Notes under the pieces: model-generated
The model's database searches: none
The model's input: only the letters and a program-made list of their open reading frames with translations
Told to the model about the DNA's origin: nothing
Shown here: piece by piece, positions 7,095-13,595 of the stretch
Position numbering within the stretch: position 1 is the stretch's first letter
Layout of the letters: each line of letters opens with the position of its first letter
Translations under genes and position numbers: made by a program
Source: Actinomycetes bacterium
GTDB taxonomy: Bacteria; Actinomycetota; Acidimicrobiia; Acidimicrobiales; Microtrichaceae
Assembly: GCA_023434535.1 (NCBI GenBank)
Contig: JAEYSR010000140.1
Coordinates: 1 to 24,257 of the forward strand
Direction: 5' to 3'
Length of the DNA stretch: 24,257 nucleotides

Positions 7095-7779
7095 CCCGAT
7101 GCTCGAGATCGTCGGCGTGACCGCCGGCTACGGCCGCTCGATGGTGCTGTTCGACGTCGACGTGTCCATCCCGACCGGCGGTGGGGCCGCGGTGATGGGC
7201 CACAACGGCGCCGGCAAGACCACCCTGCTGCGCGTCGCGGTCGGGCTCATCCCGGTGAAGTCCGGCAAGGTCCTGCTGGACGGCGAGGACGTCACCCGCA
7301 TGCCGCCCAACAAGCGGGTCAAGCGCGGGCTGGGCTACGTCCCCCAGGGTCAGCTCTGCTTCCCGCAGATGACGACGATGGAGAACCTCCAGCTGGTCTC
7401 CACGATCAAGGCCGACATCGACGAGGTCCTCGACACCTTCCCGGCGCTGACCGACCTCCTCAACCGCCCCGCCGGTCTGCTCTCCGGCGGTCAGCGCCAG
7501 CAGCTCGCCATCGCCCGGACGCTGCTCACCAAGCCCCGGCTGCTGATCCTCGACGAGCCGACCGAGGGCATCCAGCCCAACGTGGTCGCCGAGATCGAGC
7601 AGGTCATCGTCGACCTCACCCAGCGTGGCGACCTCACCGTGATGCTCGTGGAGCAGCACGTGGGCTTCGCCCTGCGGTCGACCGACAGCTACTACGTGCT
7701 CGAGTCCGGTCGCATCACAGGCAGCGGAGCGGGTGGCGCCGGCGCCCTCGACGAGGTCCGCGCCGCCATGGCGGTCTGA
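7087..7779 (+). CDS. urtE: Urea-type ABC transporter ATP-binding subunit UrtE
   Basis: This 230-aa protein is the second ATPase (LivF-like), paired with UrtD. Walker A is GHNGAGKTT (38-46), the signature is LLSGGQRQQLAIAR, and Walker B reads LLILDEPTEGIQPNVV; the EGIQP stretch is typical of UrtE. The switch histidine is in LVEQHVGFA. The GTG start at 7087 lies inside the urtD 3' end (8-nt overlap). The C-terminal tail is Gly/Ala-rich. It is the last gene of the operon: a large inverted repeat follows 48 nt after the stop and the next gene is on the opposite strand. Confidence 0.95.
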   Translation: MSDPMLEIVGVTAGYGRSMVLFDVDVSIPTGGGAAVMGHNGAGKTTLLRVAVGLIPVKSGKVLLDGEDVTRMPPNKRVKRGLGYVPQGQLCFPQMTTMENLQLVSTIKADIDEVLDTFPALTDLLNRPAGLLSGGQRQQLAIARTLLTKPRLLILDEPTEGIQPNVVAEIEQVIVDLTQRGDLTVMLVEQHVGFALRSTDSYYVLESGRITGSGAGGAGALDEVRAAMAV

Positions 7780-7827
7780 GCCGTCCCGATCAGGGCAGCA
7801 CGAACGACGGTCGCTCGGCCTCCAGCG

Positions 7828-7878
7828 CCGAACTCGGGGGGATCCGACCGATCAGTCGACCGATTCCCCCGAGTTCGG
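7828..7878. terminator. Bidirectional hairpin terminator between urtE and the polymerase-like gene
   Basis: The arms 7828-7844 and 7862-7878 pair over 17 bp with one G.T wobble. A small inner inverted repeat (CGAC/GTCG, 7845-7848 with 7855-7858) lies in the loop. The element sits between two convergent genes, about 50 nt after the urtE stop and 84 nt after the polymerase-like gene's stop on the other strand. It has no U-tract, as is common for GC-rich actinobacterial terminators. Confidence 0.75.
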
Positions 7879-7962
7879 GCCGAACGGCATCCGCTGTGGG
7901 GTGCCGATCCGGACCTCGACGCCGGGCGACCAGTGGACGACCGGATAGTCGGGCCGGCCGGC

Positions 7963-9714
7963 TCACCCCTTGGCGTCGGCCCAGCTGGAGATGATCGAGG
8001 TGTCGGCCAGGAAGCGGACCTCGCGGTCGGGAGCCCAACGGGCCGCCGCCTCCTGGAGGGCGTCGTCGACCATCGCAGCGGCGTCGTCGCCGCTCTCGGC
8101 GGGGACATGGACGAGGAGCTCGTCGTGCAGGCACAGCACCACGTGGGCGTCGAGCTCGCGCCCGCGGGCGCGGACGGTCACCGCCCAGACCTTGAACAGC
8201 TCCGCGGCCGCGCCCTGCACCATGGCGTTGCGGCCGAAGCGGCCCATCGCCGCGGCACGCGATCGGCCGCTCCGGTCGTCGCCCGAGCCGGGGTCGGTCG
8301 GAGGGCCGAGCGACGGAAGGCGCGTGCGGACCAAGCGGCCGCCGTACGTCCGGAGATCGGTGCCGACCTGCGCGGCGCGGTCGGCGGCGTCGAGGTACTC
8401 CATCGCCACGGGGTAGGAGCTGCGCAGGCCGACGAGCGCCCGACCGCCCTCGCCGGAGGTCTGGCCGTACATCGCGCCGAGCACCGCGACCTTCGCTGTC
8501 GCCCGGTCGACTCCCAGCGCGTCGGCCACCGGCGCATACAGGTCGTCGGCGCGCGTGGCGGCGGCGAGGGCCCGGTCGCCCGACACGGCCGCGAGCACCC
8601 TGGGCTCGATCTGTCCCAGGTCCGCCCGGACGAACACGTGACCGCGCTCGGCCACCACCCCGCGACGCAGGTCGGTGGGCATGTTGTGGAGACCGGCTGA
8701 CGCCGTCATCCGGCCGGCTGCGCCGTCGGAGCCGGACCACTCGCCGCGGAAGCGTCCGTCGTCGCCCAGGTTCTCGTCGATCCAGCCGTAGCCGAAGGTC
8801 GTCTGCACCCGCTCCGCCTTCCGCCAGGTCAGGAGCGCGTCGACGAGCGGGTGGACGTCCCGCAGGCGCTCGAGTCGCCACGCCCTGGTGTCGGGGACCT
8901 CGACGCCGACGGTCCGCAGCATGGAGCGCACCTGCGACGGGCTGCGAAGGTCGAAGCGGACCCCCGAGGGCACGTGGCGGAGGACCTGTTCGTCCCTGGC
9001 GTCGCGGAGCTCGGTCGCCTCCCTGTCCGAGCGGGGACGGGGACCGACGTGGTCGCCGATCACCGACTCCATCGTCGCCCGGTCCATCGGGAGCCCCTCC
9101 GCAGCCAGCTCCGCGCACAGGAGCTCGGCGGTCGACTCGGCGAAGGCCGTGCGCAGCGCCATCGGGCGTTCCTCCTCGACGGCGAGCCGCTCGACAGCCG
9201 CCCTCTGGAGCCGGCCCACCTCGGCCAGCACGGCCGCCCATGCCGACATCTGCTCGGGACCGGTCCGCCACTCGCCGTCGATCCACTCGGGCGACAGGTG
9301 CCCGTCGTCCCGCACCGGTGCGGAGGGTCCCTCGTCGTGGGAGTGGAACAGGTCGACAGGTGCGGCCGTCGGCAGGTCGGCCGTCGGAGCTCCTTGGAGC
9401 CGTGCCCACACGTGACCGGGATCGGCGCGGTGGCCGCCGAACAGCAGCCGGTGGACCGCGGCGACGTCCCACGACCTAGTCAGTTGCACCCCGTCGGCCA
9501 CGAGCGCGGCGGCGGTGTCCTGGGACCACAGGACCCAGCGCAGACCGAGCACCTCGTCGATCCGGCGCACGGTGGTTGCCCCGTCGAGCTGCCAGCACGT
9601 GGACCAGCCCGTGGTGGCGACGGCAGCCGTCGATCCGTCGAGCACCAGCGCCAGCATCGCTCCCGGTTCGACGCCAACGGCCGCCAGCTCGTCGATCGGG
9701 TCCCCGGCGTCCAC
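7963..9714 (-). CDS. DNA polymerase I-like protein without 5' nuclease domain
   Basis: This 583-aa protein has a family A polymerase domain in its C-terminal two thirds. Motif A is DLGQIEPRVLA (D365 and the steric-gate glutamate E370 kept). The template-binding loop is GRMTASAGLHNMP. Motif B has R404, K408 and Y416 in the right spacing, but leucine (L412) stands where E. coli Pol I has Phe762. Motif C is LHDELL (H530, D531, E532). Polymerase catalysis therefore looks possible. The first 150 residues replace the 3'-5' exonuclease domain and lack its clear acidic motifs, and no 5'-3' exonuclease domain is present. Shorter Pol I-like proteins of this kind, often named bifunctional exonuclease/polymerase, are known in Actinobacteria; a repair role is inferred. 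The GTG start lies 6 nt after TAGGGT. Confidence 0.9.
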   Translation of the reverse strand: MDAGDPIDELAAVGVEPGAMLALVLDGSTAAVATTGWSTCWQLDGATTVRRIDEVLGLRWVLWSQDTAAALVADGVQLTRSWDVAAVHRLLFGGHRADPGHVWARLQGAPTADLPTAAPVDLFHSHDEGPSAPVRDDGHLSPEWIDGEWRTGPEQMSAWAAVLAEVGRLQRAAVERLAVEEERPMALRTAFAESTAELLCAELAAEGLPMDRATMESVIGDHVGPRPRSDREATELRDARDEQVLRHVPSGVRFDLRSPSQVRSMLRTVGVEVPDTRAWRLERLRDVHPLVDALLTWRKAERVQTTFGYGWIDENLGDDGRFRGEWSGSDGAAGRMTASAGLHNMPTDLRRGVVAERGHVFVRADLGQIEPRVLAAVSGDRALAAATRADDLYAPVADALGVDRATAKVAVLGAMYGQTSGEGGRALVGLRSSYPVAMEYLDAADRAAQVGTDLRTYGGRLVRTRLPSLGPPTDPGSGDDRSGRSRAAAMGRFGRNAMVQGAAAELFKVWAVTVRARGRELDAHVVLCLHDELLVHVPAESGDDAAAMVDDALQEAAARWAPDREVRFLADTSIISSWADAKG

Positions 9715-9720
9715 TCCGCG

Positions 9721-9726
9721 ACCCTA
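9721..9726 (-). promoter_or_regulatory. Putative -10 element (TAGGGT) for a leaderless polymerase-like gene
   Basis: On the minus strand TAGGGT (TANNNT) ends 6 nt before the GTG start at 9714, the spacing expected when transcription begins at the start codon. There is no good Shine-Dalgarno sequence at the usual distance apart from the AGGG inside this element. No -35 box is evident. Confidence 0.42.
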
Positions 9727-9748
9727 CGGCGCCACCCCGCTCCGTTTC

Positions 9749-9787
9749 GGCGGTGATGTCGGTCGTCTGGCGACGGACACCACCGCC
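9749..9787 (-). terminator. Hairpin terminator after the TehB-like methyltransferase gene
   Basis: The arms 9772-9787 and 9749-9764 pair over 16 positions with a 7-nt loop. In the minus-strand RNA there is one G.U wobble and one C-C mismatch. The hairpin starts 15 nt after the methyltransferase stop codon. It has no U-tract. It separates that gene from the polymerase-like gene downstream, which has its own putative -10. Confidence 0.55.
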
Positions 9788-9802
9788 AGAACGCCGGCGC
9801 GG

Positions 9803-10423
9803 TCAGCGCTTGGTGGCGATCAGGTCGATGAGGGCCGACATGCCCGCGTGCCCGGCGCCCTCGGTGAGCTCTGCGTCGTAGGACTCCAGCACCTCGATGT
9901 CCATGTCGGCGAAGGCGTCGCGGAGCAGCTGCTCGTCGTAGAGGTGGGCCGGGTCCGACGGCCCACCCGTCGCGTACCCGATCTGCTCGGGTCGGTACCC
10001 GTGCAGCATCAGCCGTCCGCCGGGACGCAGCGTGCGCTGCATGCCGTCGAACACGACGGCCCGCTGCTGCGGGTCCAGGAACTGGATGAAGACGGCGACC
10101 ACCAGGTCGAACGCGTCAGGGGTCCACTCCCACTCGAGGATGTCGGCGACGAGGAGGTCGACGGTCACGCCACGCTCGGCGGCCAGGCGACGGGCCTTGT
10201 CGACGCCGACCTCGGACACGTCCATCGCCGTGACGTCCAGCCCCCGCTCGGCCAGGAACACCGAGTTCCGGCCTTCTCCGTCGGCCACGACGAGCGTGGA
10301 GTTGCCCGGCTCGAGCACGTCGGCGTGCCGCGTCAGGAACGCCGCCGGAGCGGTGCCGAAGACGTACTCGTCCGTCGAGTAGCGGTCGTCCCACATCGGG
10401 GAGCCGGCCATGTTCGTGGTCAT
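9803..10423 (-). CDS. Class I SAM-dependent methyltransferase, TehB-like
   Basis: This 206-aa protein begins with the family signature MWDDRYSTDEYVFGTAPAAFL-like stretch (residues 10-30). The glycine-rich SAM-binding motif VVADGEGRNS follows at about 44-53, then the acidic end of strand 2 (TAMDVS) and the post-motif LRPGGRLMLHGY at about 130-141. This layout is that of small soluble methyltransferases annotated as TehB or thiopurine/tellurite-type enzymes; the substrate cannot be told from sequence. The ATG at 10423 is used, but it lacks a clear ribosome binding site, and ATGs 5 or 10 codons downstream are possible. It lies 30 nt downstream of a tRNA-Ala gene on the same strand, with no strong terminator between, so read-through from the tRNA promoter is plausible. 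Confidence 0.86.
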   Translation of the reverse strand: MTTNMAGSPMWDDRYSTDEYVFGTAPAAFLTRHADVLEPGNSTLVVADGEGRNSVFLAERGLDVTAMDVSEVGVDKARRLAAERGVTVDLLVADILEWEWTPDAFDLVVAVFIQFLDPQQRAVVFDGMQRTLRPGGRLMLHGYRPEQIGYATGGPSDPAHLYDEQLLRDAFADMDIEVLESYDAELTEGAGHAGMSALIDLIATKR

Positions 10424-10453
10424 GGCACGAGCATTGCAGCCTGTGGCCAGGAG

Positions 10454-10526
10454 TGGAGCTGAGGGGAATCGAACCCCTGACCTTCTGCTTGCAAAGCAGA
10501 TGCTCTACCAATTGAGCTACAGCCCC
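10454..10526 (-). tRNA. tRNA-Ala (anticodon UGC)
   Basis: The 73-nt minus-strand sequence folds into a full cloverleaf. The 7-bp acceptor stem is GGGGCTG with CAGCTCC (one G.U pair). The D arm contains AGCTCAATTGGTAGAGC. The anticodon stem TCTGC/GCAGA encloses loop TTTGCAA, giving anticodon TGC. The T arm is AGGGGTTCGATTCCCCT. The discriminator base is A. The 3' CCA is not encoded. It is the standard alanine isoacceptor for GCA-family codons. Confidence 0.97.
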
Positions 10527-10537
10527 GGAGGGTGGCG

Positions 10538-10543
10538 AGGCTA
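10538..10543 (-). promoter_or_regulatory. Putative -10 element (TAGCCT) of the tRNA-Ala gene
   Basis: On the minus strand TAGCCT fits TANNNT and ends 11 nt before the mature tRNA 5' end. It would start transcription about 4-6 nt upstream of it, a usual arrangement for tRNA genes. No clear -35 hexamer is seen. Confidence 0.4.
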
Positions 10544-10622
10544 CCGCGGGCGACGGGTGGGGCCGGAACCGGTTGCGACACACTGTGGGTGACACGACAG
10601 AGCCCACCCTCGAGGAGCAGCA

Positions 10623-11171
10623 GTGACCGACATCCAGGACATCCCGATCGCGACCATGACCGGTGAGTCGACCACCCTCGGCGACTACGGCGGCGACGTG
10701 CTGCTCGTCGTGAACGTGGCGTCCAAGTGCGGGCTCACCCCGCAGTACGAGGGCTTGGAGGCGCTGTACGAGCGCTATCGCGACCAGGGCCTCACGGTGC
10801 TGGGCTTCCCCGCGAACAACTTCCTGGAGCAGGAGCCCGGGACCGACGAGGAGATCGCCGAGTTCTGCCAGCTCACCTATGACGTGCAGTTCCCCGTCTT
10901 CTCCAAGATCTCGGTCGTCGGCGACGACCAGCACCCGCTGTACGCGCAGCTGACGTCGGAGATCGGTCACGCCAGCGGCGACCCGCAGGCCCACCGCGAC
11001 CGCCTGCAGAGCTTCGACATCGCCACCAACGACGACCCCGAGATCCTCTGGAACTTCGAGAAGTTCCTGATCTCCCGTGACGGCGAGGTCGTCGGTCGCT
11101 TCGCCCCGAACATGGAGCCCGAGGACCCCGAGCTCGTCGCGGCGATCGAGGCGCAGCTCTCCGCCGGCTGA
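10623..11171 (+). CDS. Glutathione-peroxidase-family peroxidase (two-cysteine, probably thioredoxin-dependent)
   Basis: This 182-aa protein reduces hydroperoxides. The peroxidatic cysteine is C36 in NVASKCGLTPQY. The catalytic partners are present: Q70 in LEQEPG and the Trp-Asn pair in ILWNFEKF. The common FPCNQF motif reads FPANNF, so its cysteine is lost. C82 in EFCQLTYDVQFPVF sits where the resolving cysteine of plant and bacterial thioredoxin-dependent members lies, so thioredoxin rather than glutathione is the likely reductant, as expected in actinobacteria, which generally use mycothiol. There is no signal peptide, so it is cytoplasmic. The GTG start has a strong GAGGAG site 5-6 nt upstream. 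It is a single-gene unit closed by a hairpin 9 nt after the stop. Confidence 0.94.
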   Translation: MTDIQDIPIATMTGESTTLGDYGGDVLLVVNVASKCGLTPQYEGLEALYERYRDQGLTVLGFPANNFLEQEPGTDEEIAEFCQLTYDVQFPVFSKISVVGDDQHPLYAQLTSEIGHASGDPQAHRDRLQSFDIATNDDPEILWNFEKFLISRDGEVVGRFAPNMEPEDPELVAAIEAQLSAG

Positions 11172-11179
11172 CTTCGGGG

Positions 11180-11211
11180 ACCCCTGGCCCGACGATCGTC
11201 GGACCAGGGGT
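11180..11211 (+). terminator. Palindromic terminator after the peroxidase gene
   Basis: A 32-bp inverted repeat has arms 11180-11195 and 11196-11211 with one C-A mismatch. It folds into a long stem with a tight GATC-type loop, beginning 9 nt after the peroxidase stop. The sequence after it is TTCG rather than a U-tract. Confidence 0.62.
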
Positions 11212-11258
11212 TCGTCGGTCGTCGGACCGGGCCCCGGGCTGTGGTAGTCCGTCGGGGC

Positions 11259-11906
11259 ATGTCGGAGTCGTCCGAAGCCGCCTCGCCGCCGCCTGCTCCC
11301 CCCGAGTCCGAGAAGGACTCCGGGTTGGACCGCGTGATCCTCTTCAGCGACGCGGTCGTGGCCATCGCGATCACGCTGCTCGTGCTGCCGCTGCTCGACA
11401 TCGCGGACGAGAAGGGCCCGATCGGCGACGTCCTGGGGAACGCGTCGTCGCAGATCCTCATGTTCTTCGTCAGCTTCGCGGTGGTCGCCAGCTTCTGGGT
11501 CAACCACCGCGAGATCTTCCAGGGCGTTGCCCGGGTCTCGTCGCCGATGATCTGGGCCAACATGCTGTGGCTGGCGGCCATCGCCTTCCTGCCGTTCCCG
11601 AGCGAGGTGCTCGGCGACCGCGGTCCCGACGAAGCGGGCGTGAGGGCGTTCTACGTCGGAACGATGTGGGCGTGCAGCCTGGCCCAGGTGCTGCTGAGCG
11701 TCATCATCGTGCGGTCGCCCGGAGTGTGGAAGGGCGACGAGCGGCCCGAGATCAGCCTCAGCTCCAGCATCGCGAGCGCGCTGCTGTTCGGGGTCGTCTT
11801 CGTCGTGGCCGTGCTCGTCCCCTCGATCGGGCTCTACGCGCTGTTGGGGCTGTTCCTGATCGGTCCGCTCACGAGCGCTCTGGATCGGCGGACGGCGGCT
11901 CGCTGA
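11259..11906 (+). CDS. TMEM175-family (DUF1211) membrane protein, putative potassium channel
   Basis: This 215-aa membrane protein carries the TMEM175 signature RVILFSDAVVAIAITLLVLPL near residues 24-44; the FSD motif lies in the pore-lining first helix. About six hydrophobic segments follow, including FVNHRE-type sequence FWVNHREIF after helix 3. Bacterial TMEM175 proteins have one six-helix repeat per chain and form tetrameric potassium channels in the cytoplasmic membrane. The N-terminus is Ser/Pro/Glu-rich and cytoplasmic. The ATG at 11259 is chosen over an in-frame GTG 18 nt upstream because GGGG lies just before it. Its last 38 nt overlap, tail-to-tail, the 3' end of the LtrA-family gene on the other strand. 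Confidence 0.87.
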   Translation: MSESSEAASPPPAPPESEKDSGLDRVILFSDAVVAIAITLLVLPLLDIADEKGPIGDVLGNASSQILMFFVSFAVVASFWVNHREIFQGVARVSSPMIWANMLWLAAIAFLPFPSEVLGDRGPDEAGVRAFYVGTMWACSLAQVLLSVIIVRSPGVWKGDERPEISLSSSIASALLFGVVFVVAVLVPSIGLYALLGLFLIGPLTSALDRRTAAR

Positions 11907-13101
11907 CCTCGGCGGACGGCGCTGGGCCGACGTCGGCCGGGGCGCCGAGTCGGCGTATCCGCCCCGCCGTGATCGCCAGGACGACGATCACGATCACCGT
12001 GCTCGCCTCGAGGTCGTAGGAGTCGGTCCCCAGGAGGGCGACCTCGGTCAGCACCAGTGCGGCCGCGGCGAAGAGGAAGATCCTGAACCGCTTGCGGGTC
12101 AGGTCGCGGGGGCCGCCCGAGTACAGGCCGATCAGTCCGATCGCGACGAGGATCACCGCCACCGGGATCACGATGTACTTGATCGTGCTGGCCGTGGCGA
12201 CGTCATGGGTCCCACCACCGCCCTCGTGTTCGGGCAGGAGGGTGTGGGCCAGGGCGACAGCGGCGGCGACCACGCCGAGGTGGAGCGGGAAGTGGAGGTA
12301 GATCCACGCCAGTCGGTTGCCGTGGCGTTCCGACAGGCCGAGCTCGGGGACGTCGGTGAAGTAGAGCCACCAGATGCCGAACACCACGGCGGTGGCGAGC
12401 GGCAGGCCGAAGAGGTCCACGGCGTCGAGGGGTTCGTGCGACGCCGTGATGCCCAGCTTCACGAAGACCTCGCCGAGCATGATGATCGTGAACTCGCCGA
12501 AGCGGTGGACCGTGTGGTGGCCCTCCATGCGGAGACGCCGACCCGAGCCGGTCGGCACCATGAAGAGGAGGATCCCGCCGAGCCAGAGGATGGGGTACCA
12601 CCACGGCCAACCGATCACCGGGGTGATCGCGAAGACGACGGCGGCGAGGACGCAGCGAAGAGCCGAGCCCTTGTAGACCTCGTCGAGCTCGGGACTGGAC
12701 CGGCGAGCGGCGCGGAAGAACAGGGCCAGGGTGACCAGCACCGCGGAGAAGATGGGCCCGACCGCGCCGCTGTGGTCCTCGTGGGAGTAGTCCGACGTGA
12801 TGGCCACGCCGAGCACCAGCACCATCTGCACCAGGAGCAGCGACCTGGTCCACATGGTCGTCACCAGACCGGCGCCCAGCAGCAGGGTCGTCGTCAGCCA
12901 GGTGCACCAGATGAGGGAGAAGACGAGCGCCAGCCAGATGACGCCGTCGAGTCCGGCGTTCGACGAGTACGTGGTCGACATGACCACGATCGAGGCGACG
13001 AAGGCCAGGTCGTAGAACAGCTCGAGCCAGGACTGCTCCGGAGCGGCCGGGACCAGGCGAGGGGGCGGGGCCGGACCGGCCGGCACGGTGGGCCCGCTCA
13101 C
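11869..13101 (-). CDS. LtrA-family (low temperature requirement A) polytopic membrane protein
   Basis: This 410-aa integral membrane protein belongs to the bacterial low-temperature-requirement A family. It starts its homology with SWLELFYDLAFVASI (about residue 24) and has the other family hallmark HRFGEFTIIMLGEVFVKLG at about 195-213. Around ten to twelve hydrophobic segments are spread over the chain, and the last 35 residues are a hydrophilic Pro/Ser-rich tail. The molecular role of the family is not established; the name comes from a cold-growth mutant of Listeria. The GTG start at 13101 overlaps the stop of the SnoaL-like gene (GTGA), so it is the last gene of a coupled chain. Its 3' end overlaps the convergent TMEM175 gene by 38 nt. 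Confidence 0.9.
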   Translation of the reverse strand: MSGPTVPAGPAPPPRLVPAAPEQSWLELFYDLAFVASIVVMSTTYSSNAGLDGVIWLALVFSLIWCTWLTTTLLLGAGLVTTMWTRSLLLVQMVLVLGVAITSDYSHEDHSGAVGPIFSAVLVTLALFFRAARRSSPELDEVYKGSALRCVLAAVVFAITPVIGWPWWYPILWLGGILLFMVPTGSGRRLRMEGHHTVHRFGEFTIIMLGEVFVKLGITASHEPLDAVDLFGLPLATAVVFGIWWLYFTDVPELGLSERHGNRLAWIYLHFPLHLGVVAAAVALAHTLLPEHEGGGGTHDVATASTIKYIVIPVAVILVAIGLIGLYSGGPRDLTRKRFRIFLFAAAALVLTEVALLGTDSYDLEASTVIVIVVLAITAGRIRRLGAPADVGPAPSAEVSEPPSADPERS

Positions 13102-13595
13102 GGAGCGGGAGGGAGGTCGGGGAACGGGAGGACGACGCCGCCCGGAGCGGCGGCCGGGTCCGTCCGGGCCAGCGATCTGTACGTGCGCTCGGCGAACCGC
13201 CAGGTGCCCTCGGAACGCTCCGCCACGTCCTGGTAGAGCCCGTAGGCGGTGGACCAGCCCTCGGGGCCGTCATCGCCCGCCGGTTGGTGGCGGATCTCGC
13301 ACATGAACGTGCGCAGGCGCGCCCGGTCCGCCTCCCCGTCGGCCGGGACGGTCACCAGCACGTTGAGCGCCACGAACTCGAAGAAGTCGAAGCGCGCCAC
13401 CGCGGTGTCGATGAAGCCGGTGATCTCGGCCGGGCCGGACAGGTCCCGTACTCCGCGGTCCACCAGGTCGAGGTGGAGCACGGCGTCGGGCAGGAACAGG
13501 TCCTGCAATCCGACCCAGTCGCGACGGGTGACCCCGTCCGCGTAGGTCGCGACGAGGCGACGCAGATCGAGCTCGTCGAGCCGGGGGTCCGTCAC
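13098..13595 (-). CDS. SnoaL/NTF2-like protein
   Basis: This 165-aa soluble protein has the pattern of the cone-shaped NTF2/SnoaL fold. An N-terminal helix contains RLVATYADGVTRRDWVGLQDLFLPDAVLHLDL (read across residues 12-44), where D and W/F residues line the pocket. Strands follow with RTFMCEIRHQ and WRFAERTYRSLART. Members are polyketide cyclases, dehydratases, isomerases or ring-hydroxylase small subunits; the reaction here is unknown. The last 20 residues are Pro/Ala-rich. The GTG start overlaps the stop of the beta-propeller gene (GTGA) and its own stop overlaps the LtrA start in the same way, so the three proteins are probably made together. Confidence 0.84.
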   Translation of the reverse strand: MTDPRLDELDLRRLVATYADGVTRRDWVGLQDLFLPDAVLHLDLVDRGVRDLSGPAEITGFIDTAVARFDFFEFVALNVLVTVPADGEADRARLRTFMCEIRHQPAGDDGPEGWSTAYGLYQDVAERSEGTWRFAERTYRSLARTDPAAAPGGVVLPFPDLPPAP

